From the NCBI RefSeq assembly GCF_019059575.1, contig NW_024881564.1, positions 1,116,001 through 1,180,000 of the forward strand: a stretch of DNA of 64,000 bases. The letters are read 5' to 3'. The position numbers were made by a program, and so were the translations under genes. The notes under the pieces are model-generated. The model made no database searches. It was not told where the DNA came from and saw nothing but the letters and a program-made list of their open reading frames with translations. This document shows, piece after piece, positions 57,301 through 64,000 of the stretch (positions are counted from its first letter, which is position 1; the number at the start of each line of letters is the position of its first letter). This stretch comes from Amphibalanus amphitrite. Its lineage: Eukaryota; Arthropoda; Thecostraca; Balanomorpha; Balanidae.

Positions 57301-59927
57301 CAAATCTCACGTAGAGTTAAAAATCAAGCAATTCACACAGTTGTTCGTCAGAAATACATAACTATTATGCAAGCAGCTCATCCAAATTTTACAGCTTAAT
57401 GCCACCTAAGGCAGGCGCCGCAGCCATGTCCAAATTTAAAATATTTGTGGCCCATCAGCCATGCTCATTCTGTCCCCATTGGGTGAGCTATCGCACACAC
57501 GCGTGTTACATGGGATTAATATTTAAAAATGTCTATTGCATTACCTTCCACAACTAAACGTTTTTAAATATCACACTTTCACGTCATGATGAGATTCATA
57601 CTGCGCCGAGCTGCTCGCAGCCATTCAGTCCCTGAGTGTTCATATAACTAACACACTGCCAAGCATAGCACACAACATTTCAACTTCAGTGTCATGATTA
57701 AAAAACTTTTCCTCAGGATATGTAATTAATGTTTAATGTTTTTTTCGAAGTTGTTCAAGAGGATAAGTAAAAATATTACATTTATTCAGATATTTCGGTA
57801 CCACAACGAGTACCGAAATATCTGAAAAAATGTAATATTTGTACTTATCCTCTTGAACAACTAAAAAAAAACATAAACATTAAGTCCAACTTCAGTTACG
57901 CGTGAGCCACTCAAAGATCGTTCCAAACATTTTACTCCCCGACACTTTTCATTGAATTCCTCCAAACTCCGGTGCTAGTTCACATCACGCATCGCTCGCA
58001 GTCCATTCAGCCCCTAACTTTCAAAGCACGCCTAGCTGGCAGTCCCTTCAGTCCCTGGTGATGTTCTTTCCGGCCTTGGCGTCCAGCACCTGCTGTAGCA
58101 TTCTCTGGTGGTAGTAGAGCGCCGCGAACACGGGACCCTGGGTGCTGCCGCCGTCGGCAGGGTACTCCACATCCCTGTCGTCTAGGTCGGTCACCTTTCC
58201 TCCAAACAGTCGCATGAACAGGTGACCCGTGCACATGGTCCGCAGCGCGGTCGGCTCGGTCAGCAACACCCCGTCCACGACTTGGACCAGCGCGCCCATC
58301 ATGTTCCGGCCCAGGTTCGACACCATATAAAGGTCCGCGTCCTCGAAGAACGCCTTGCGCGCCAGCTCACCGGCCTCACGCGAGTCGATGGACATGCCGA
58401 ACCGCTCTGGGAAGGGCACCATGGGCGGCGCCACGGGCAGCTGGAGGTTGTTGCCGCGCCCGTACAGGCCCCAGTGGGTGAGGTTGCCGGTCAGCACGGC
58501 AGCCATCTGCGGCAGGCCGCGGTACGTCACGCAGACCGATATCAGCGCGTCGCGGCGGCCGGCGCGGCGCACGTCCTCGTGGCTGTCGCTGATGGGGGAC
58601 AGCCAGAAGGTCAGCTGGTCGGCCGGCAGCCACTGGTCAAACATCACCACCTTGTGCAGCTCGGATTGATATCGGGCCGGCAGCGGCAGCGGCGCCGCGC
58701 CCGGCCGGTCCGACGGAGACGTCTCCGGCGCGATGATCCTCGCCTCGGGCATCACCTGCTGCAGGGTCCGTCTGAGCGCCCAGTACTGGTCGTCAGATTC
58801 CCGCTTCAGGTGATCGAACCGATCGGGTCCCTGCAGCTCGGCATCACTCGCCGTGACTCGATCGCCCATCGCGCGGACGAGTTCGGCGAGCAGCGACACC
58901 AGCGCCTTGCCGTTCACGTGGGTGGCGTTTCTGTACTGAGCTGTATCGTCCAGGCTCAGTTTCATAGTCGCTAGATCGTCGAAGTCGGGTGTCGCGAACG
59001 GCGCGCGCACCACGAAGAGAACACACTGCGCTAGCACGACCATCACACAGACGCGGACAGCACTGGCGGCCGCCGAGCGGGAATTGAGCAGCTCACGAGC
59101 TGTCTTCGGCAGCGAGCGGCCCGACATGGCGCGAGGCGGGGATAATACTCGGGTCTGGTAGGATTGAGCCGAGAATTGAGCAGCGGCAGACTGGATGAGT
59201 CTCTTGGATCAAACGATCACTGATTGGAACGGAAAGAGCGGCAGGACAAAACCGGGAACGTTTGGAATACGGGATATGCAAGATTTATCACAGGACGGGC
59301 TAAGTTAACCGGGGAACCACGATCCAGCCGGGTCCAACCACGATCACAGCCTTCCAACCACGATCCTTCTCCTTCCGTGCTGCGTCCGACTATCTTCCCG
59401 CTGTGAGCTCACGGGAGACACGCGCCACACGCGGCAGAGCGACCGCCACTGGAGGACGGAGGCTGGGCGGCCCTCATCCCGGCCTCCCATGGTCCGGCGG
59501 GTCATTCACCTCATCTCTCTACCGCTCCGTTCTCCTCACCGGCGCGGCGGCCGCCGCTGCCCTCCGGCAAGACTATTAAGCATGGCCGGCGCCAGGTGCC
59601 AGGTAAACACTGACCGTTTGCTATATTTTTTTTCCTGAGTCTAGCGACTTTATGAGCAATCCTGTGAAAGGACAAGGTCAAGGTAGTGTGTAGCTTTATG
59701 CGTATGTGTGTAGGCATGTGTATGGGATGTGAGGGGAGCGGTGAACTCCTTACCACGAGCCGCGCAGGGTGACGGAGCGGTCTCGCTGGCCGGCCTCGGT
59801 AGCCCGCAGCGACAGCACGGTGCTGCCATCTGTGAGCCGCTCCACGAAGCTGACAGTGTAGCGGTCGAACCTCTGCCAGGCGGGAACGCCGGGGTCGGAG
59901 GAGCGGAGCGGCGCGGTGACCTCTGAC
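37045..59927 (-). CDS. DNA2: DNA2-type DNA replication helicase/nuclease (5' end not found)
   Basis: Fifteen exons read right to left: 59927-59754, 56165-55925, 54564-54193, 53904-53774, 53322-53029, 52817-52440, 51109-50951, 42381-42230, 41903-41791, 41530-41399, 41122-41033, 40707-40438, 40146-39976, 37815-37618 and 37254-37045. Every phase agrees, giving about 1,027 codons to the TGA at 37045, against roughly 1,060 for vertebrate DNA2. DNA2 processes Okazaki flaps, resects double-strand breaks and restarts stalled forks, using a RecB-like nuclease with an iron-sulphur cluster fused to an SF1 helicase. All catalytic motifs are intact (module entries below). The first 30-40 residues are missing; the first exon begins after ccctcag at 59928, so the start codon is upstream. 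Intron 1 (3.6 kb) and intron 7 (8.6 kb) hold other coding sequences on the same strand. Confidence 0.95.
38270..39000. repeat. Minisatellite of about 20-24-bp GGGGGCCCCTGGTCGCCT units
   Basis: More than 25 degenerate tandem copies of a unit close to GGGGGCCCCTGGTCGCCT. Variants contain TGATCGCCT, TAGTCGC or TGGTAGCC. Translated, it gives collagen-like Gly-Pro repeats in several frames on both strands; these are a by-product of the repeat, not a gene. Confidence 0.9.
39021..39150. repeat. 65-bp tandem duplication
   Basis: Two adjacent, essentially identical copies of a 65-bp unit starting ATCATCTGAGTGGCTACTGG and ending CTCATCTGAAGGA. It directly follows the minisatellite inside the hAT-like element. 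Confidence 0.9.
44045..45262 (-). CDS. USP37-like ubiquitin hydrolase, 5'-truncated (no cysteine box)
   Basis: An uninterrupted 405-codon frame matches the catalytic domain of the USP37/USP26/USP29 group. It has the Q-box QDANEF at residues 68-73, then zinc-ribbon cysteines CTNC (109-112) and CQHC (157-160), followed by [11 protein letters not shown] Pro/Ser/Thr-rich insert follows, then the His box [10 protein letters not shown] (His about 343) and the closing [10 protein letters not shown]. These enzymes remove ubiquitin; USP37 acts on cell-cycle proteins. The N-terminal part with the nucleophile (N-x-G-N-T-C) is missing, and I could not find it upstream within the element. A sequence gatag at 45246-45250 could be a splice acceptor, so a real upstream exon is possible. 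A T-rich run on the plus strand at 43817-43840 could be the A-tail of a retrocopy. The frame is intact and GC-rich, unlike its surroundings. Confidence 0.75.
   Translation of the reverse strand: MIAVRIYNTDKIPNEYFDESGQGRTMRAVAKLMVLRQKALSKSVANHLNDLRNVFADIDPAFQGSEMQDANEFLLRLLDTMKEEIDARRTTDNPVRDNFQYQTVESYMCTNCHETVLKRQEDISWFVSVPRRQGTEAPTLQDALRLSMQPDRRELLCQHCRHDECRVTTKISQLPRTLILQLNRYAFLGEDSKKICAYVGIPKFLSLNEHVADDVTRPPEWKCTKPPLYTLSDFEESEAPSSGPSPSSTARGPSSVPAGTAGLPETATAGSPGSARVAAPTCPPSPTTGAEPPPPSAQAERVVLDADSMKDDQSLSSVDLAGDFTYRLVSVVSHYGSATHSGHYVSDVYSVGRDRWFHYDDRRVSCVDETDVLVNGPQRNGYIFFYLHKDLCNQVVSVEGADGAL
46269..47241. mobile_element. Inverted-repeat element with GGGGCAA motifs
   Basis: The left end TAGGGTAGACCGGGGCAAG and the right end CTTGCCCCAGGCTACCCTA are inverted copies with two to three mismatches. 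Internal copies of GGGGCAAAACGCCC-like sequence occur near 46655, 46995 and 47035. Only short frames are inside. It is nested in the hAT-like element. Confidence 0.7.
47243..47483. mobile_element. 241-bp MITE with TAAAGGCCTGGCTAC ends
   Basis: Positions 47243-47257 and 47469-47483 are exact inverted copies. Inverted similarity continues for about 65 bp (GCGTGCGTTTTTTGCGAG against CGCAAAAGCAAAAAACGC). The centre is very AT-rich. It abuts the previous element. Confidence 0.8.
48786..49674. mobile_element. TTAA-flanked foldback element, copy C
   Basis: Perfect inverted ends TTAACCCTATTAGTGGCAGG at 48786 and at 49674. Each is followed inward by a G/C-run hairpin. The right end carries an extra copy of CTGCCACTAATAGGG. 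The interior has ATATCTCCGAAACCGC and similar phrases. The TTAA at 48786-48789 is shared with copy B and that at 49671-49674 with copy D. Confidence 0.85.
49671..50545. mobile_element. TTAA-flanked foldback element, copy D
   Basis: It starts TTAACACGCGCGGCAGTGGAAGG and ends CCCCCCCTTCCACTGGTTAA. The CAGTGGAAGG segment is inverted at both ends next to a G/C-run hairpin. Its interior (about 49950-50480) is closely similar to the core of the element at 60001-61808. The left TTAA is shared with copy C. Confidence 0.75.
50951..56165 (-). CDS. DNA2: DNA2 nuclease, iron-sulphur and OB/linker module (exons 2-7)
   Basis: Exon 2 has the first cluster cysteine ([11 protein letters not shown]) and the [10 protein letters not shown] helix. 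Exon 3 has the metal-binding Asp in [12 protein letters not shown]. Exon 4 has the PLELKTG motif with catalytic Glu and Lys and [11 protein letters not shown]. Exon 5 has [10 protein letters not shown], the other three cluster cysteines. The PD-(D/E)xK nuclease therefore looks active. Two oddities stand out. Intron 3 begins AAAG|GCAAGT, so it is a GC-AG intron. Exon 5 contains a tandem DPAAASV insertion upstream of the cysteines. Exon 6 covers the beta-barrel region before the helicase ([10 protein letters not shown]). Confidence 0.93.
51460..52195. repeat. Degenerate tandem array with ~127-bp units containing GCACGTGC
   Basis: Units start with GCACGTGC at about 51470, 51597, 51724, 51878 and 52051. 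They contain CCAAATTTGAACGCAATTGG, then CCCAGCCGTTC and GAGATCTGG, with increasing divergence. The first spacings are 127 bp; later units are longer. It lies in DNA2 intron 6. Short GAGCGAGCGAG-type inverted segments flank it (about 51440 and 52265), so it may be part of a transposon. Confidence 0.7.
53128..53222 (-). repeat. In-frame 21-bp coding repeat in DNA2 exon 5
   Basis: Four to five tandem 21-bp units encode DPAAASV (one reads DPAAASA). They lie in the region between nuclease motif III and the iron-sulphur cysteines. The array is in frame. Such a Pro/Ala linker is not part of vertebrate DNA2 as I know it. Confidence 0.9.
55574..55835. mobile_element. hAT-like MITE, copy 2
   Basis: A 262-bp copy of the family at 3275. 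It starts TAGAGATGTCAATCGG and ends TTGACATCACTA. It is flanked by a perfect 8-bp duplication CTCAACAC (55566-55573 and 55836-55843). It lies in DNA2 intron 2. Confidence 0.93.
56166..57725. other. DNA2 intron 1, left part
   Basis: AT-rich sequence with no recognised gene. It lies between DNA2 exon 2 and the nested phosphatase-like gene and contains only short frames without family features. Confidence 0.5.
57726..57883. repeat. Long near-perfect hairpin (about 70-bp arms, 8-nt loop)
   Basis: The arms 57726-57801 and 57810-57883 are inverted copies with a few mismatches. They share GTTGTTCAAGAGGATAAGTA and CAGATATTTCGGTAC, with loop 57802-57809. It contains a minus-strand AATAAA at 57786-57781, about 260 nt past the stop of the nested gene, so it may provide that gene's polyadenylation signal. 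It is probably a MITE. Confidence 0.9.
58048..59127 (-). CDS. IMPAD1/BPNT2-like Golgi phosphatase homologue with degenerate catalytic motifs, intronless
   Basis: A single 359-codon frame. Residues 24-40 are a hydrophobic segment after a short basic N-terminus, giving a type II membrane topology. N-glycosylation sites lie at NAT (67), NLT (215) and NIT (355). The order of the lumenal blocks follows the Golgi 3'-phosphoadenosine 5'-phosphate phosphatase: TFWLSPIS (174-180) aligns with the family's W-I-D-P-L-D-A-T block, [17 protein letters not shown] with the following strand, ADLYMVS with its A-D-L/V-Y-I, and the GGKVTDL region near 310 with its GG-x-(M/V)-T-x-L. Both metal-binding Asp of the D-P-x-D motif are replaced by Ser, and the W-D-x-C-A-G motif reads LRTMCTG. 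If the alignment is right it is a pseudo-enzyme. It sits in DNA2 intron 1 on the same strand. The start ATG is in a reasonable context. Confidence 0.6.
   Translation of the reverse strand: MSGRSLPKTARELLNSRSAAASAVRVCVMVVLAQCVLFVVRAPFATPDFDDLATMKLSLDDTAQYRNATHVNGKALVSLLAELVRAMGDRVTASDAELQGPDRFDHLKRESDDQYWALRRTLQQVMPEARIIAPETSPSDRPGAAPLPLPARYQSELHKVVMFDQWLPADQLTFWLSPISDSHEDVRRAGRRDALISVCVTYRGLPQMAAVLTGNLTHWGLYGRGNNLQLPVAPPMVPFPERFGMSIDSREAGELARKAFFEDADLYMVSNLGRNMMGALVQVVDGVLLTEPTALRTMCTGHLFMRLFGGKVTDLDDRDVEYPADGGSTQGPVFAALYYHQRMLQQVLDAKAGKNITRD
59128..59753. other. Upstream region of the nested gene, within DNA2 intron 1
   Basis: GC-rich around 59400-59570. This should contain the promoter of the nested phosphatase-like gene. 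No coding frame is recognised. Confidence 0.4.
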
Positions 59928-60000
59928 CTGAGGGCACGCGGGGAAGGGGGGGGGGGGTCGGGAGGGGCGCCGGGTGGGTGGGGGACCATAGGGGACGTCT

Positions 60001-61808
60001 GGGGCATTCCACGTCAAATCAAACACCGAAATCCGTCATCCCCTTCGATTTTTCTGAAAATTTGTAGGCAGACTGGGCATGGTTCAAAACTGAGTTACGT
60101 AGAATATTTTCGAAATTTGATAAAGTATCGCTGAGATATAAGTCATCGAATATAGCCAAAAATGCCACACATCAATTTTTTAAATGTCTATAACTCTGGT
60201 TCCTTTTCTGGTATCAAAATGATATTAACAGGGTCTTGTAGGCAATTGATAAGGCTTTGATTTTTAATTATAAAATTAAATTGAAGTGACCTTGAAATGC
60301 ATTTGACCTTGAATTAAAACAGAAAAATTTAAATAGCAAAAAACACGTCACCTTCGATTCGGGTAATTTTTACATATTATGTCCGTCACAATGTTCCTAA
60401 CCATCTGTGAAAAAATTGGAGTGGGCCATTCATAACTTTCGCGGCAAACGCCGTTTTCATGCATCAACATCACGCAACCGCGCGTGACCTTGAAAGACAG
60501 AGTCAAGACATGCTTGCTTGTGTACACTTTCTAAAATGAATGATTGCTGATTAGTGATATCCCAAACTCTGCGAGAATGGAAATACATAGTCATCGTAGT
60601 CAAGCATTCAAGTTCCATAGTAAAAGTGTCTCAGGCAAACGGTATTTTGCGGTGAATTTTGAGCCGTGTGGAAATGCATCATGAAGCCAAAAATTCAACG
60701 AAAACATTATCACGCAACGATATCTTCACGTCTTTTTATCTTTACTATACGAAAGAATATACATTTTTGAGTATGTATGGGGAATTTCTAGTTAATTCAA
60801 TAATAAATATGGCAGTTAGAGACCTGCTAAGAGTAACATGTCGCCGGCTGAGGCAGGATCGGCCGACGCGGGAAACGCAGCAATCACAATTTTGTGTTTA
60901 CACGTTCATATTTCAATTGCTTACCAGCAGATTTTCAAAATTCTTACACCATAAGATTGCCTGTACATTTCTTAGTCTTCTCACAAAATTTGACGCGAAT
61001 CGAACGTAATCAGCGGTAAGGAGCGCGATGTAAAGACGGAACCGTTCCGTTCTGTCCCGGCACAGTCTACAATTCAGGCGGCGGCTAACGGTCGGCGCCG
61101 GCTGCCGAGTCGCCGCGTCGCCGCGGCGACAGGATGTTGACTTTACACCGCTATTACTAGACCAGTTGTGAACCGATTTTCTTCTTGCTTGCACGATGAG
61201 ATGTGCAATTCAATTTTGGACAGGTAGCTATAATTATTTTCGCATTAATACTATGAGATATTGGCGAAAAACAGGAGGGGTGGGGCGAAATTCACTCTTC
61301 CCCCTCCACTGCGCGTGCTAACATACTGGTGAAAATCTGCATATGTGCCATTTTCTTCAAAACTTATGAATGGCCCACTCTAATTTTTTCACAGGTTGTT
61401 AAGAATATGGTAGGCAATAAAATATATGAAAATTAGCCAAATCGAAGGTGACGTGTTTTTTGCTATTTCAATTTTTGTGCTTAAGAACAGAATTAAGCAA
61501 ATTTCAAGGTCATATATTTAAGAAGGTGCAATTCTAAACAAATGCTTAAGAAATTACCTAAACAGTAAGGTTTATTTCATTCAAATCAAACAAGTACAAC
61601 CAAAGTTATGGTCGTTCAAAAATATAAAGATGCAACATTTTTTAAAAATTCGATGCCCTATATTTAGAAGACCTGTGGTCAGAATGTGCAAAAAACATCA
61701 ATGTAATGTTCGGGGCGACACAGGAACTCGCTCACAAATTTATAATGAAATCGCTGATGGTAAGGTGCAAAACAGCCGATTTTTGTTCGATTTGACGTGG
61801 AATGCCCC
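60001..61808. mobile_element. Long foldback element with GGGGCATTCCACGTCAAATC ends
   Basis: The 20-bp ends at 60001-60020 and 61789-61808 are exact inverted copies, with GTCT on both outer sides. Inverted similarity continues for several hundred bases (for example AAAAACACGTCACCTTCGAT at about 60341 against its complement at about 61440). The middle, about 60480-61320, is a copy related to element D. No transposase frame is seen. It lies just upstream of the first visible DNA2 exon. Confidence 0.85.
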
Positions 61809-62176
61809 GTCTGTCTGCCAGTAAATGACCAGTAGGAGCTTTCATGCCCACACATACGCCTATCATTCAGTTGCATCGGCATCCGAGCTCTATTACATCA
61901 ATGTAATCAAATTAACAACCGGCAGAGACAAAAAGTCACAAAGCTACGAACTATCGAAACAAGGGATGCCACGCTTTTTTCGTCCGGCGTCAATGGGTTT
62001 CGACCCCTATCAGCCAGTCCCGCCCCCGGCAGATTCGTTTACCGACCTTGAACGCGGCCGGCGGCCCAGCTGAGCGGTTCGCCCAGTGCCCCGGGGCATG
62101 TCGGGCGGCTCTCCTCACACGGTCTGGGAAGCGCCAGGGACGGGGAGCGCGGTGGGCTGCCAAGTACTTTTGATAA
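61809..62176. other. Sequence between two mobile elements
   Basis: No gene is recognised. 62000-62160 is somewhat GC-rich and open on both strands without family features. The missing DNA2 first exon could be here or further right, but I cannot identify it. Confidence 0.35.
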
Positions 62177-63356
62177 TTAACCCTCGCCCGTATTGGTGTT
62201 TTGCGATCCACGAGCGTATAAGAGGGGGGGGGGGGAGGCCGTCCTTGCCGTTTCGCCCCTGATCGAGCTAGTGCTTCGCGGAAAAAACGAGCGTGTTGCC
62301 CGGACGAGAGGAAGCCGATGGTACCCAATTTTAAGGTCCTAGGTCACTGGTTGACCTTCCAGGTTAGGTCAATAATCCAAAAGTTGGGAAAATCGGGACC
62401 TGTTAAAACGTCGTAAAGTGTGGTTGCTCTGAGGTTTTTCGGGGTGCTGATCACGAATATCATGTTAGTTTTGATCACAGATGATGATTTCTAGAGATGT
62501 CAATCGGATACCAACTTTTTGGTATATCGATACCAACCCAATACCAACTTGGTATTTGGTATTTCAATCCTAATATGTTTGATATTTTGTTGGTATTAAA
62601 AAAAAACACTAATGCAAAAGAGGCTGATAAATTGGTAAAAAGTTGGTATTTTCCTCATTTTTGAGGAATATACCAACTTTTTATATTCCTCAACTTTTTA
62701 GTTGGTTTGGTTTCGGTATATCCTCACGGCTTTGCTTGGTATTTGGTTTGGTATCGGTAATCAGATTTTCTGTAATTGACATCATTAATGACTTCTGCAC
62801 TTAGACCAGGTCGGGTCATGTCAGGTCAGGTCATATAGGGGTCCTATACCGGGTATTCGTAGTAGGTGTCAACCGCCTCTGACAGCTTCGTAACATGTTA
62901 CAAAGGCACCAAAACTACTTCGTAAATGTTCAAATGGTTGCTAAATTCGAATTCAGCTCCAAAAACTAGCTAAGAAACATGCAGAACTTAAAAAAGTGAG
63001 CCGAGGTCATCAAAGGTCAATGAACTGACCTGACCTTGACACACACCCTAATGCATGGGACCAACTTCTTATCACATGGTTGAACTCTTGAAACCACGAT
63101 AAGACTGCAAACGCGCGACTAATGCGAGCCGACATACGCCGAATATCATAATCCCGGCCAAACATGGTCTCGAAAAGTAGATCACAGGTCAAAGGTCACT
63201 TGGGTCAGGGTCATGAAATTTTCAGGGTAGGTGTAAAATTGAATAACGCGAGGGTACTCATAGTTTCGCCGTGATCAGCCGCTTTTTACGCGAGTTATTC
63301 GCAAAAAAACGAACGGGGGGGGTCCGTTCGCCCCCCCCCATACGGGCGAGGGTTAA
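62177..63356. mobile_element. TTAA-flanked foldback element, copy F
   Basis: The ends TTAACCCTCGCCCGTAT (62177) and ATACGGGCGAGGGTTAA (to 63356) are exact inverted copies. Inside them lie G-runs with hairpin cores (GGGTCCGTTCGCCCC on the right). The interior has tgacctgacc and GTCAAAGGTCA phrases. A hAT-like MITE (62492-62787) is nested inside. The last TTAA is shared with the next element. Confidence 0.8.
62492..62787. mobile_element. hAT-like MITE, copy 3
   Basis: A 296-bp copy of the family at 3275 and 55574, flanked by ATGATTTC / ATGACTTC (8 bp, one mismatch). It is longer because of an extra ~30-bp inverted segment around 62655-62700. Confidence 0.88.
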
Positions 63357-64000
63357 CCCTATTCCTGGCGGGCTCGGGACAAGAAACTGGCGGGGGGGGG
63401 CCGATTCGGCCCCCACCCCCTTCAGATCTCAAAAACTACACATCGCAGCGACAAACGGCAAACGGCGTTTGATAGGTCGTTTAAAGATCTACAACTTTTA
63501 CATAAGACATTTTCAGGTCAGGTCAATATTGAGGTCACCAGAGGTCATCAACGATAAAATGTTTTGGAATTAGTTACCTATATAACTTTTAAACTAAGAA
63601 ACATAGAGACATAAAACCAACACATTTTTTTGTTGCTCTCGCCGAGGCGATGCGAAATAAGTATGTGATGACCTTCACAGGTCAATTTGAAATTTGACCT
63701 GAGGTCAAGGTCAGGTCATTCATCAATGAGGTTGTGGGGTATGGTCATGCTGCATACCAAACGACGCGCCTTGACCAGGCGAGCAGTTTGGTACCACTTA
63801 CAAGTCTTTAGCACCATCATGTCGTGATTTATTGACAGAAAAACGATTTATGACGTCACATGACCTCAGATGACGTTTGCCGGTGCCCCTGTCGATTAGC
63901 GGCACCAGGATCATCACCGATGAGATAATCTTCTATAATACTGAAAGAATTGGGTGGTTTTGACTCGTTTTACACGAAGCAGGAGGCGTTTCAATATTTT
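63353..64000. mobile_element. TTAA-flanked foldback element, copy G (partial, runs off the window)
   Basis: It starts TTAACCCTATTCCTGGCGGG at the TTAA shared with copy F. A G/C-run hairpin with GATTCGG core and TTCAGATCTC follow. The interior has gtcaggtcaa-type phrases. The right end is outside the window. Confidence 0.65.

Noticed and set aside
58222..58974. 250-codon plus-strand frame
   Set aside because: It is the shadow of the GC-rich phosphatase-like gene on the other strand; it is His/Arg/Gln-rich with no family features.
1..64000. CRISPR arrays, rRNA genes or bacterial operons
   Set aside because: No regularly spaced direct repeats with unique spacers, no rRNA-like blocks and no prokaryotic gene arrangement were seen; the genes are intron-split and eukaryotic.

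Overview
The window looks like nuclear DNA from an arthropod, most probably a crustacean. The evidence is GT-AG split genes with conserved phases, a ZAD-type zinc-finger gene of the kind expanded in arthropods, a degenerate TTAGG-like tract, and a very heavy load of DNA transposons. GC-rich coding exons lie in AT-rich introns. The species call is inference.

Left part (1-13 kb): a partial ZAD gene on the minus strand runs off the left edge. It carries a mariner deletion derivative in its intron. Next come a TTAA-flanked foldback element, a 5'-truncated non-LTR retrotransposon, an element full of GTTCCC/GGGAAC dyads, and a large inverted-repeat element. Centre-left (14-32 kb): two well-resolved plus-strand genes. 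The first is an SH3BP5/SH3BP5L-like coiled-coil gene (10 coding exons, 485 codons). The second is a GH63-like six-hairpin glycosidase of the yeast YMR196W type (15 coding exons, 900 codons), an unexpected family for an animal. A 2.8-kb TTAA element and a tRNA-Lys(UUU) follow.

Right part (37-60 kb): one large minus-strand gene, the DNA2 helicase/nuclease. I could place 15 exons whose splice phases all agree (about 1,027 codons); only the extreme N-terminus is missing. Its introns hold two other coding sequences on the same strand. One is an intronless IMPAD1/BPNT2-like Golgi phosphatase homologue that has lost its metal-binding motifs. The other is a USP37-like deubiquitinase reading frame lacking the catalytic-cysteine box. 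The USP37-like frame sits inside a 4.85-kb hAT-like element, which itself sits inside a TTAA element.

The most unusual system is a family of TTAA-flanked elements (2829-4297, 42729-48789, 48786-49674, 49671-50545, 62177-63356, 63353-end). Each has inverted ends matched to each other but largely different from the ends of its relatives, then a G-tract hairpin. Several are joined head to tail by one shared TTAA. No transposase is visible in any of them. Coordinates of exons were read by eye from splice sites and codon phase; family names rest on remembered motifs, not on a search.
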